Positions 1 to 10,828 of a stretch of 64,000 nt of DNA are shown here, in pieces. A program made the translations under genes and the position numbers. This DNA is from Takakia lepidozioides. Its lineage: Eukaryota; Streptophyta; Takakiopsida; Takakiales; Takakiaceae. The notes below the pieces were generated by a model. It saw only the letters and a program-made list of their open reading frames with translations, made no database searches and was not told where the DNA came from. Within the stretch, counting starts at the first letter, position 1. Each line of letters opens with the position of its first letter. Location: positions 39,742,001-39,806,000 of the forward strand of contig CM060731.1 of the NCBI GenBank assembly GCA_030704615.1, written 5' to 3'.

Positions 1-2400
1 TATAAATCGTTTGAAAACAGCCGATTCATTCCGACGAAGAATATCCACTGCTACTGGAGTCGGAGTTTAAAACAAAGGAGAGGATTTTGTGTAGAGTTTT
101 GTTGTTATGTCCTTCTTCCATGTGATAAAAAATCCATGCTGGGTAAACGCCGGGTCTTTTGCTTGCAAAGCAGGGTTGGGTTCATTTGCAAGTTTTTCAA
201 TTTTTATTTTTATTTTCCCCGAATATGCCAGATTAAGGTGTCATCAACGACACCTTAATCTACCTTAATGTGGCTAGTCTTCTGGTGTGTTATTTGGGAT
301 GAATGACATCTACAAATTGCTCGGACCACATAATTTATGATTCATTGTCATGTCATTCTTCCATGTGACCAGAAATCCATGCTGGGTAAACGCTAGGTCT
401 TTTACTTACAAAGCAGGGGTTGGGTTCATTTGCAAGTTTTTCAATTTTTATTTTTATTTTATTTTTTTCCGAATGTGCCAGATTAAGGTGTCGTTGACTT
501 AATCTGGCTGGTCTTCTAGTGTGTTATTTGGGGTGAATGGCATCTACAAATTGCTCGGACCACATAACTTATGATTCATTGTCATGTCCTTCTTCTATGT
601 GACCAGAAATCCATGCTGGGTTAACGGTCGTTTGCTTGCAAAGCAGGGGTTGGGTTCATTTGCAAGTTTTCCAATATATATATATATATATTATTTTGTC
701 TTATTTTATTTTTCCCTGAATTAAGGTGTCGTCAACGACACATTAATCTGGCTGGTCTTTGGGTGTGCTATTTGGGGTGAATGACATCTACAAATTGCTC
801 GGACCATATAACTTATGATTCGTTGTCATGTCCTTCTTCCATGTGACCAAAAATCCATGCTGGGTAAATGCCAGGTCTTTTACTTGCAAAGCAGGGGTTG
901 GGTTCATTTGCAAGTTTTCCTATATATATATATATAATTATTATTATTATTTTGCCCCGAATGTGCCAGATTAAGGTGCCGACACCTTAATCTGGCTGGT
1001 CTTCTGGTGTGGTGTGCTATTTGGGATGAATAGCATCTACAAATTACTCGACTTATGATTTGTTGTCATGTCATTCTTCCAGGTGATCAAAAATCCATGC
1101 TGGGTAAATGCCAGGTCTTTTGTTGCAAAGCAAGGGCTGGTTCATTTGCAAGTTTTCAAAAAATAAAAATAAAAATAAATTATTATTATTATTATTATTT
1201 TCCCCGAATGTGCCAGATTAAGGTGTCGTCAATGACACCTTAACCCTTAAACCTTAAACGCCCAGTGCCATAGTTTGACATTTTCAGAAAACATGACCCC
1301 TTAAGTGAAAAAAAGGTGTAACTTTTAGAAAATTAACTTTTTAAAGAACTTGACCGCACATTAGATGCGTACCCTCCTCCTGCATCCACATGCCAAATTT
1401 GAGGCCAATCAGCCCCAGAACCACAAATGCCACCGTTGAATGTGGGCCCCATTATTGGGGCCCTTTTGAGAAACATATCCATTTTTGGTAATTTCTTAAA
1501 GATTTGAGTGACGGGATCAAATGGGATTGAGGCGAAATTAGCAGGGTTTCATCCCCTTGAGATCCCTCATCCAACAAGCCAAAAAGTATCCAATTTGGCC
1601 AATGCATGTGATGTTGCCAACGTGGAAAAATCCCATGTTTCTCTCCCTCTCTCACACACGTGTGAATAATGAAACAACGAGAATTACCTTTATCAAATCG
1701 TGACCCCCCTTGCTTGCGTGATGAGACCTCTTTGCAACTTGGCAGATCCGAGGCAATCGGGCAATGAATCTTGGTGTGCCAGGTTGCCCAGGAACACTAT
1801 ATATATATTTCACACAATTCCATGGAGAATGCAAAAAATTATTCAGATTTTTCTGAACCGAAAAGCCCGAAACGGGCTACTGGGCGTTTAAGGGTTAATC
1901 TGGCTGGTCTTTTGGTGTGCTATTTAGGGTGAATGGCATCTACAAATTACTCGGCTTATGATTCGTTGTTATGTCTTTCTTTCCAGGTGACCAAAAATCC
2001 ATGCTGGGTAAACGCCAGGTCTTAACAAGGGCTGGGTTCATTTGCAAGTTTTCAAAAAATAGTAATAAAATTTTATTATTATTTTATTTTTCCCTGAATG
2101 TGCCAGATTAAGGTGTCGTCAACGACTCCTTAATCTGGCTGGTCTTCTGGTGTGCTATTTGGGGTGAATGACATCTACAAATTGCTTGGCTTATGATTCG
2201 TTGTCATGTCCTTCGTGACCAGAAATCCATGCTGGGTAAACGCCAGGTCTTTTGCTCGCAAAGCAGGGGTTGGGTTCATTTGCAAGTTTTCCAAAAAACA
2301 AAAAAACAAAAAATAGTATTTTTATTATTTTTTGTTTTTTCCCCTCTGAATGTGCCAGATGAAGGTGGCGTTGATGCCAGCTTAATCTGGTTGGTCTTCT
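1..2400. repeat. Tandem array of ~240-bp units with internal palindrome
   Basis: At least seven head-to-tail copies are seen. The anchor AATCCATGCTGGGTAAACG-like string starts near 131, 374, 608, 852, 1092, 1996 and 2224. Spacing is 228-249 bp once the 651-bp insertion between the fifth and sixth copies is removed. Each unit also carries a conserved block around GGTTGGGTTCATTTGCAAG, a variable A/T microsatellite, and an imperfect palindrome with TTAAGGTGTCGT and ACGACACCTTAA arms two bases apart. The array runs off the left edge of the window, so its full length is unknown. No open frame is conserved between units, so it is read as non-coding satellite or minisatellite DNA. Confidence 0.9.
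1244..1894. mobile_element. piggyBac-like non-autonomous element with TTAA target duplication
   Basis: A 651-bp segment interrupts one unit of the 240-bp array. It is flanked on both sides by TTAA (1240-1243 and 1895-1898), and removing it plus one TTAA restores the unit. Its ends are inverted: the right end reads CCCTTAAACGCCCAGT on the minus strand. The left end reads the same except for a 7-bp direct duplication (CTTAAAC) near its start. Internal hairpins occur at 1444-1463 (GGGCCCC/GGGGCCC) and 1864-1878 (AGCCCG/CGGGCT). TTAA duplication and CCC-starting termini are hallmarks of the piggyBac superfamily. No transposase is encoded, so this would be a miniature, trans-mobilised copy. The family assignment is inference; the insertion structure is directly visible. 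Confidence 0.8.
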
Positions 2401-2519
2401 AGGCCGGAATATTTAAGCTTCCGCCAAATTAAAATACACTTATTTAAACTCAACAACACATGGATCCCTGCGCACATGTTGTTGCAGTCATCCATGGTTC
2501 ACTCATCTGGGCAATTTTT

Positions 2520-3850
2520 CATCCGACACTCATCCAACATTCATCCAATGTTCATCCATTCCCTTTTACGTTCATCATAGATACATTCATTCGACAGTTT
2601 TTCATCGCACATTTGTGTCACATTGTCGTCATTGAGTTTGTCTGTCATCGGTCCGATGGAGAGAAGATTGCGCCGTTGTAGTGGAGTTTGTGTCCACGGC
2701 AATAGGCCCACTTGTTCCCTCGCTTTTAGGGTCCGCATCAATAATCTGCTCACGCTTACAATCTGCTCACGCCTTTGCTGCCCTCCATCACTGCCATTGT
2801 CAATCTAGCTCTCTCCAAATCATACCCCATCCATTTCTGCAAAAGTCTGCTCGCATACCGGGATACAGGGGAATGAAGCTGCCGACTTGTTTGCTCAAGC
2901 TGGCGCTGCCAAACCTTCTGTGGTCCCATCTGATGACCCTATCCACATCGCCCAAACTCACCCTTTTTGGTTTATCCACCCCGTCCAGACCCACGTGCAC
3001 CCAGACCTGTTCGCAATCTCCTTGCCACTCTCACCCGGGAAGCTTACAAATAAGCATCAATCAGCCATATATTAAAGTCCACATTCAAAAGTGGACACAA
3101 TCCACTGTGCTACACCATAAACTATCAAATCACTTCTGTAATATCAAAATCACTACAGATGCACAAATCCGTCAAACCCTTAAATTCAGATACGCCCAAT
3201 ACATGGGACATCAGCGTAAGCACATTTTCTGGCCACGTTTTTTTTCCATCTCCATATTGCCTACTCTGCTCAAACACCCATCAAGAACGTGATACCTGGC
3301 CACACTTACTTAGCCAATGTACACATCCTATCATACACGACCTTCATATTACTCGCCATAACCAAGCAGTCTGGCATATCCATAAATTACTTCTTAGCCG
3401 CGCTGAAACCATATAGTACTCACTCCTAAACGCAGGCACATATCAAGGCCGTTCACCCGACCACACTGTTCCACCATGGCTGCTTCCATGCATGTGTACC
3501 TCCCAAACATGCACCTGTCCAGCTAGACTCTGCCCAGATATTCTACTGGTGCAGGGTCTACCCATGACTACCTTACCTCCTACCACACCATCCCCATCCC
3601 TTACTATCCACTTTATCGAATTCACATACTGTCATGACCGCTACCTACAAGACTCTATCCTAGAAAAACGGCAAAAATACGCTCCACTTATCCTCGCTAT
3701 AGGCCGACGATGATGGCGCACCGGTCCTCTAACCATCATCACGGCAGGTACTAGAGGCGGCATTAATAACCTACACACCAACTTTCACATCCCTATCTCC
3801 CCAATTCACAAATGTTTCCATCCGCTCTCTCAAAGCTATAATCACCAATA
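2520..3850 (+). mobile_element. Degenerate non-LTR retrotransposon 3' part (RNase H, CCHC, RLE-like)
   Basis: Frames are broken throughout, but three domains can be followed on the plus strand. Near 2845-2920 one frame reads an RNase H end motif (HTGIQGNEAADLFAQAG), typical of retroelement RNase H. Near 3255-3410 a frame has CLLC...H...C followed by a histidine-rich tail (ITRHNQAVWHI), the usual terminal zinc knuckle of non-LTR elements. Near 3605-3715 a frame contains FIEFTYCHDRY and EKRQKYAPL, which resemble the acidic and K-KY parts of a restriction-like endonuclease. The reverse transcriptase is missing or unrecognisable, so this is a 5'-truncated, mutated relic. The element's exact ends and target duplication were not found. 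Confidence 0.6.
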
Positions 3851-6034
3851 AACGAAAACTAGAGTCCAATCTAGCATTAGTACCCCAGGAACCCTAGGGC
3901 ATCCCCCCCCCCAATTCTCCTCTCTAGCACCCTAGCACACATACCCTGGTTACTAGGTGATCAACCGGTCACCTGTCTTTTTATATAGGGCCCACCTCCA
4001 ACAGGGGCAGTAGCCGTAAGGTGAAGTGGCTCTTAGTTACGCCGGCTTTGGCCGGACCAACATCAGTAGATACTCTCTTAGGTTTTGCTACATGTACCAT
4101 GGATTTCTCATCAGAACAAGAAACAGCAGTAATAACAAAGGTCTGATCCCTCTGCACATTCTTTCTCCTACACGTAAACAAACAAATAATCACATCACCA
4201 AATTGAAATACAACAATGTAAGAAGGAGATAGGAAAGAGATTAACTTTTATCTTCTCATATACAGTTTTTTCCTCACTGTAGGCCTCTTCAAACCGAAGC
4301 GCCAGACGACCATTCTTCAATTCTCCACTAATTATTCGTTGAATTACTCTATCCCTTAAATGTTTATCAATGCAATTGTACCTTCATAGAAATAAAAAAC
4401 AAGTTAAAACCAAGACACTCATGTAGGTAAAGGTCAGCCAATAAACATTGGAATCCCATCATTTTCATAAAGTCACTTCACTCACTTTCCATAAGAGATC
4501 GGATCTCTGTGACTCTGTGAACCAGTCACTTCCATGCCATATTGCCAAGGAACAAGGGCTTCCTCCATATGGGTAATTCCAACACCCCATGCTTGTCTTA
4601 TTGGAAAGAACTTTGCCCTTCAACTCAGGAAACGCCGCAGTGGTTTTCATCCAAGTTCATCCAACACTTCTAAAATATGGATGATTTTTTACACGCAGTA
4701 GGGGTTAAAGTGAGGACTAAATTTGAGACACAGGTCCTAGTTTACATTAATTTCATCACTTCAGATAGAGGACTGGTATGACTAAAATGAATTGATACAT
4801 TTTTTTGATATGGTACAAATTTATGATACTAGTTGAATATATATCCGGGTCTAATATTAGATAAGATTAGAGTACTCTAAAACGCCTCTCTCTCTCTCAC
4901 GAAGTAAGGAGCAGACGAGCAGACCTTGGATTACACTTTACACATCTCAACAAATAATCTACTGCCCTTCAATCTGTCTTCAGTTTTAGCATCCTTTTGC
5001 TCATCATTATGAAATTCAAACTGAAAATTCCAAGCTTGGATTCTACAACTTGCATACGACAACATTGCCACCCCAGAAAACGAATCTGACAATTGTAATT
5101 CACATAGGTAACCGAAAGAGAAAGAAACTATCGACTGAGGAAGCCTCTCCTTGCAGATTGTGTGGGTTGGGCGGTGGCTGTAAGCGGCCTCGAAGACCAC
5201 AGCCTCACCACACCGTCTGCGAGTGAGAGAAACAAAATGGGGGCTGGTAGCTGTTTTTTTAATTAGTTGGCCCTTATTTCATCCATCAGCGTATACCATC
5301 CATACTGTTACATCCGCTCGGGTGGTAGGTTAAAGATGACCGCGGATGTCTTGTAGATTTGTTGGTGTGCGCTGTTCATAATTTCCCATCAACTTCCGTT
5401 CACAACACCCTAATGGACCATAGAGTTCTGCTGTTTCTTACTGTTCTCAACTGGGCAATCTTCATAGAAGTATCCAAACAGGACACAAACCATCAGGCAT
5501 GAGTGCATGCTTTGTTTCCACCTTTGCACGCGGACAAGATCCTCCTCAGGCTACACCAAGGTAAGTAGCTCTACATTGTCACAACTAGACTGGTCCAGCT
5601 CATCTCATCAGAGTCACTTCATATGCTCTGGGAACCGAGGCTTTTTCCACAAATCACTCATTAGGTTGTAGGCAACATAACAAATGTTGATAGTTCAGTG
5701 TAAAAGGAAAGGAAAGAAAAGGAAAAGAAAGTTTGACATCAAGGATTTACAGTGCAATTTACAGAGTTCTCAGCACACAGGATAACCACCAATGGACAGA
5801 TGAGGAGTTAGATTCCTGAAAATTGAACACTTACTATCTGCTACCAGGAATCATACTCCCACTGAACTTGGCGTAGGTCTTTTAATCTAAGAGCTGGTCT
5901 CAGGCATACAAGCTATCTCAAGTTGTATTTACTCCAAACACCTGTACATTTGGTAGCTTTGCATCTTCTTTCAGCTTTCACTTCCACATCTAGGTCTAGG
6001 TACAATGCTGACAGAAAACGCATGGAAATGGCCA
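3851..6034. other. Intergenic stretch, no supported gene
   Basis: No frame matches a family I recognise. A possible exon-like block lies on the minus strand at about 4490-4670, bounded by TTTTAG and GTGAGT, but every frame through its first bases is interrupted. A minus-strand open frame of 89 codons at 4931-5200 has no recognisable domain. A short CT microsatellite lies at about 4888-4902. The stretch at 5500-6034 would include the 3' flank of the minus-strand SRA-domain gene. Confidence 0.5.
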
Positions 6035-8235
6035 TTAATCGAGACAACTTAGGGAAGCCTTGCGTGGGTAGTCGATTGCCAAAATATTCTCCTTGCTTTC
6101 TTCACTGGGAGTGTATATCTGAAGAGCTGAACTTGAGCATCGATTCCAAGGATGCTCTGTGCACCCTTCCATGCAAGGAGGTATTGGATGTTGATTCTCC
6201 ACCCTTTCAAGGGTAAATTTGTACACAAACAGGGAGGTCTTGCCAGGAACGTACTCCCGATTGACAATCCTATACAAACCATCGTACGTGTATCCGATGA
6301 CGGTCTTGCTCTTCTTCAAGTTTAAGTGCCCGCGAACCAGCCGGACGACCACTTTGCGCTCAAAATTCGTCCACATTGCCTTATTTCCCTTCTCCCATTT
6401 CTGGTTTTCAATCACTGCAGCACCAACTGCCCTGGACGATCGCCCACCATGTCCTGTGTATACCACTCTCTCGCCTGTATCTGCATTATCTACATAGGAG
6501 CCGTTGGCGGACACCACTACACATGTAGCTACATCATTTGGGACATATGCAATCCCACAGTTGGGGAGGTGATGCAGTCCCACAACTGCCATTTCATGTC
6601 TAAACTTGAACGTATCGCCAACTTGAACACCGGGGACCTCCCCAATGATCATTTTTCCATTCACATCTTTTCCTTCTTCTTTCACTTTTCGGTAAGCTCG
6701 TATATCAGCTCGACCCAGTTTACTTGCTTGCGGTTCAGCAGAGGGGTTTCCTGCTTCACCTGAAATACCCTTGATTTTGTGAACCAGACCCTCCAATTCA
6801 AACTGGTGAAAATATGTTCTGTAGGTTGTCAAGGCATGTAATACCTCATCTCTTGCAGGGTTGATTGCACAGGCTGCAGGCAGAGGATCAGTCAGAGTAT
6901 GAGAAAACAATCCTTACTATGTCCAACAAGAAAATGACAATTTTGAGTAGGTTTCAAAATGGGTCCACAATTAGCAGCTTACCCCAGCCAACCTCATGCA
7001 TTCTAAGGCATTCAAAGCACCAAAGTACTGCTGCAGCAGTCAAGATTCCTAGCAAAATTTAACAAAGAGAAAGCAGACCTAAGTTAGCGCATGATGTCTG
7101 ACAGCTGGTTTCGTTAGAAGACTAAGATTTATCAACAAAACTTTATTCCAAATTATCATCATAGGGATGTTACAACATCCATACAAAAGCTGGTATGAAA
7201 GTGTAATGCAATGTCCAACCTCAGGTTACATACAGGTAAAATCACTCACCATTTTCTTCTGGTATAATCATAAGCTGCTGGGACTGATGTTGGGGGGACA
7301 TGACTCTGCTTTTCATCACCAAACCCGTTGCTATCGTCAGCCCTGGCAACAAGAACACACCAAAGGTCTCATTGCAGATGCAAATGAGTAGCACAACCAA
7401 TCTCCCTAACTACCAGGATTACCAGACAAAGAGATACCACCCCAAAAACCAGAAAGTACATACCATTTAGAAGCTGCTGTTGTTTATCATGAGCAGGTCT
7501 GTTCGACGAAGTTGCTGCCACCAATTGGCCTTGTCTGGATTTGTCTGGACTTCCATGGATCTCTTTTTGGGGCCTTTGCACTCCACATTTTTGACGTGAA
7601 GTAGGACTAGGGGATGGTTTGACCCCAGACATGGTGTCCTGTGCTAGACTCCCAGAAGATGATTGGCAAACACTATCATAGGGAACTAACTGCATATTGT
7701 CTGCAGCACTCCCCTGCTCTGAGACAGTCTGACCATCGCTGGGTTTGTCACGAAAAACATGTGGCTGCTGCCAACTCTCTGCTATCTCTGCTTTCATACC
7801 CTCTTCAAGGAAAATCGAAGGAAACCATATAGGACTATCTGGTGGCTCCAACGCTTCCAGCAGGCCCTTCAAAAAACCGTCATTAGTAGTCTCTCTTGGT
7901 TCACTACTTGCTTCACCATGTATGCCGCCATCAGTTTCTGCCTCCTTTCTCATCCTCTTTTCCCCACACACTGTCACCTCCAATTCCTCTATGTCTTTCC
8001 TTTTCACTGAAGCTTGGTGGGCCAAAGATGGAATGCCATGATCTTGTGAGTCTTGTTCTGACGGAGCCAGAGGCATTTCACATTTCGCCTCTAAATCCAG
8101 TACCGTCACGGAGTCCACCTGATTGCAGTCCTGCAATAACTTTGAAGGCTTGCGTGCCTCCTCCCGATTTCCACCACCCTGTCTTCCATCACCTCCAACG
8201 TTGCTTTGGTCCTCAGTCTCTTGCTCAGAAGTCAT
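6035..8235 (-). CDS. SRA (YDG) domain protein, SUVH-like but lacking SET
   Basis: Four minus-strand exons join in phase: 8235-7464, 7342-7250, 7048-6983 and 6873-6035 (stop), giving about 589 residues. The N-terminal exon is hydrophilic and low in complexity. The last exon carries an SRA domain with landmarks GEVPGVQVGDTFKFR, GLHHLPNCGIAYV, VVYTGHGGR and YTYDGLYRI, closest in pattern to plant SUVH proteins. SRA domains bind methylated cytosine in chromatin. In SUVH histone methyltransferases pre-SET and SET domains follow; here about 50 residues remain after the SRA domain before a stop. The start is uncertain: the frame stays open to 8508, other Met codons lie at 8325 and 8508, and a CAG/GTAAGA string at about 8370-8378 may be a splice site. 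It could be a stand-alone SRA reader or a gene that lost SET. Confidence 0.85.
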
Positions 8236-8508
8236 CTTAAGATTGGACAGCTCAGGCTGAATACTTGGAGCACTCAGTTCAGTGATCAAACAAGGGCCTC
8301 GGCCTACGCCAGCAAAGCACACCATCCCACTCAGAGCGCAGAATGAACGCGGCTGAACCAAACTGGAAGTCTTACCTGCACAGAAAATAAGAGCTTCATA
8401 TTCAAACGTTACCGCAAGCGTTACCGTTACCTCAACGGAACCATGTTCTAGAAATGTCAAAGCGAGTCCCGTATTGTAATCATGCCAAATTTCATTCAGT
8501 AAAACCAT

Positions 8509-10717
8509 CTCCAGAACTTCAGCCGCAGCACAGGCTTGCTAAACTCCCTAGCGGTTAGGCATCGGAACTTGGCACGACTTCCCAAACTGTATGCAGAATT
8601 CTTCTGGAATCTAGAGAAATCGTCAAGCGGAACTTATTAGAGCAGTACGAAAAATTTCCCTCAAGACCATATGCTAGACAGATGGTCATGATCCGATATC
8701 ACAAGTATTCCGAGTAAATGCAACTTGCAAAATGGACAGAAAGCACAACAATAGAGCACACTAATTGGCATAGGTCCCTCCACCACAAGCTCTGTGGTTG
8801 CATGATATTGGAGAGCGTATAGCTGCTGTGCAACTCTGGGACAGCCCAGTCTACAACACAACCCGGTAAGATGACAGGTTCAGGAGGGTGATTCATAAAA
8901 CTATTGCCCTGCATTTGGAAGTTGAGATTCTAGCGGTCTTTTTCAGAGCCTTTCACTACACTAGTTTTTGACATTCTCTTCCCTAGCATTATGCAAAATA
9001 CTACAATTTGTCCCATCGCCGCTGGCCACTGGAAATAATGGAACTCTCTCTCTCTCTCTCTCTCTCAAAACTGAACTGGCTCAAGTGGAGGCAGCTAAAC
9101 ACTTTCAGGATTCGAGAAGAAGTTACCCTGCCCTCAGATTGGCAATGGCAGCCAGAACAGAAGACCAGTCATTGATTCATCCGCTGTCATATGCTCTGTC
9201 ATGTTCGTTAGTGTGGCTTCTGAAAACTACGTAAAATGTACGTGCGACAAGGAGTTAACATAGATGTAGGAAACACGATGGAGCAAAAAACAATCAAAGA
9301 GCTGTGGAGTGGAAGGGCCGTTGAGTGACATAGTCAGTCCGGGCACTCTTGTATGTTGACAACTACATTCCATCGCAAGCCACATCCACTCAGTGTGAAC
9401 CCCAGGTTTGAGCCACTGTAATTTAGGGGACAATATTTCCTTTAGAACAGATCCTTTAGTTCTTCGGAACTCAAATGGCATTCAGTAGTCCCTCAAGCAG
9501 AAACGTAGGCCCGCAAGTGAGAGTCCGTATGTGGACAGTGGGAGAATCATGTATTCTTCCCTAGGCACAAACGAAGACAACTCCAGCATCTCACGTAGAA
9601 CTGATAGAAAACCTCTCTGCAGTAGAACTAACCATCCCTATCATAAAGACCACACAACCGGCACTAACCTCATGCAATTCTCGCAAGCGATTCAAAGCTC
9701 CGGAAGTTGCACAGACCAGCCTTTGAGAAAAGCTCGACTCTAACAGAACTCACAAAAACCCCTGCAGCAGCACTTCAGAGACCTCTTTTGCATGACACGG
9801 GTAGTCACAACAGAAAGCACAAACAACTCCTACCGGAAGTCGCTTGCGAACACGAGAGAGAAGAAATCTTGCAGTGAGGGCTGAGAATGTGCGTGACGGG
9901 AGGGAAGACGATTCAAACGAAGCTCAGCCGCCATAACTTCTAGCGTTAATCCTCGGCTGCTTAGTCTAGTCATTATCGTAGTAATCCCCAACAGTACGAT
10001 AAACCTACTTGCGTTCTTTCTTTCACTATCTAAAAACGGCGTCCGACGAATCCAGAAAACGCCAAGACAAACACTCTAATAAGCAGATAGCGAATCCCAG
10101 TGCTCAGGTGCTGAATGTGATGTTTGCGAGATTCGTGCTGCAGACAACTCGATATCTAGTTCTTCTTGGAATTTGCGGTGCAAACTCTGTACATACAATA
10201 GTGAAATGTGTGCGCTGAAGTGTTGCTTGCTTGTCCTGTCTATAATCCGTGATGCTTGTGACTGTCCCGTTATGGCTATCACATCGTGTCCTTCAAGTGG
10301 CCATAAATGCAGCATGCTGGCAGCTCGGCTCATCATAAAGACAATGTGAGAATCTGTATAGGATTTGCTGTTCCTGAAATCTGCAAATTGCGGCGGATTA
10401 CGTGATGGGAGGTTGACTCTGCTCAACGTCACGGCTCCAGCAGTCGCTTTTTTCTCCTTCTTGCTGACGACTGTCCTTCTGGATCTGTGAGCCCTAATCA
10501 TGCGCCGACACTGTGTTGCCGTATGAACGATGAACTGCGTCCATGTGTTGCTTCAGTCAGACACCTAACTTTGTTTGACTCAGACATTAAGGCTGTACAT
10601 GGAGAGAGAAGGTACGAGTTCGTTAGATGTTGTTTTCCATAGCCTTGCGGCCATAGACACCGCACTTAGGGCGAAACATGTAGACTGAGATGATGAAGAA
10701 TTTTGTGTCCGCAATAG

Positions 10718-10754
<37 letters not shown>

Positions 10755-10828
10755 TGACGAACGACCTTATTTCATAGAGAAAGGGAGAGATGCTCCGTGT
10801 GATGTGAACCTTCCAGATGAGAAATGTT
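8509..10828. other. Intergenic region between SRA gene and SPPA 3' end
   Basis: This should contain the promoter and 5' untranslated leader of the minus-strand SRA gene and the 3' flank of SPPA. A CT microsatellite lies at about 9044-9066 and a GA microsatellite at about 10719-10750. A minus-strand open frame of 141 codons at 10076-10501 has no recognised domain and biased composition, so it is not called as a gene. A short copy of a dispersed motif (see findings) lies at about 10630-10672. Confidence 0.5.

Noticed and set aside
1-2400. CRISPR-like reading of the repeat array
   Set aside because: Units are ~240 bp and similar along their whole length, with no short repeat/unique spacer pattern, and the DNA is eukaryotic.
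10076-10501. 141-codon minus-strand frame
   Set aside because: No recognised domain, splice context or conserved block, so length alone does not support a gene.
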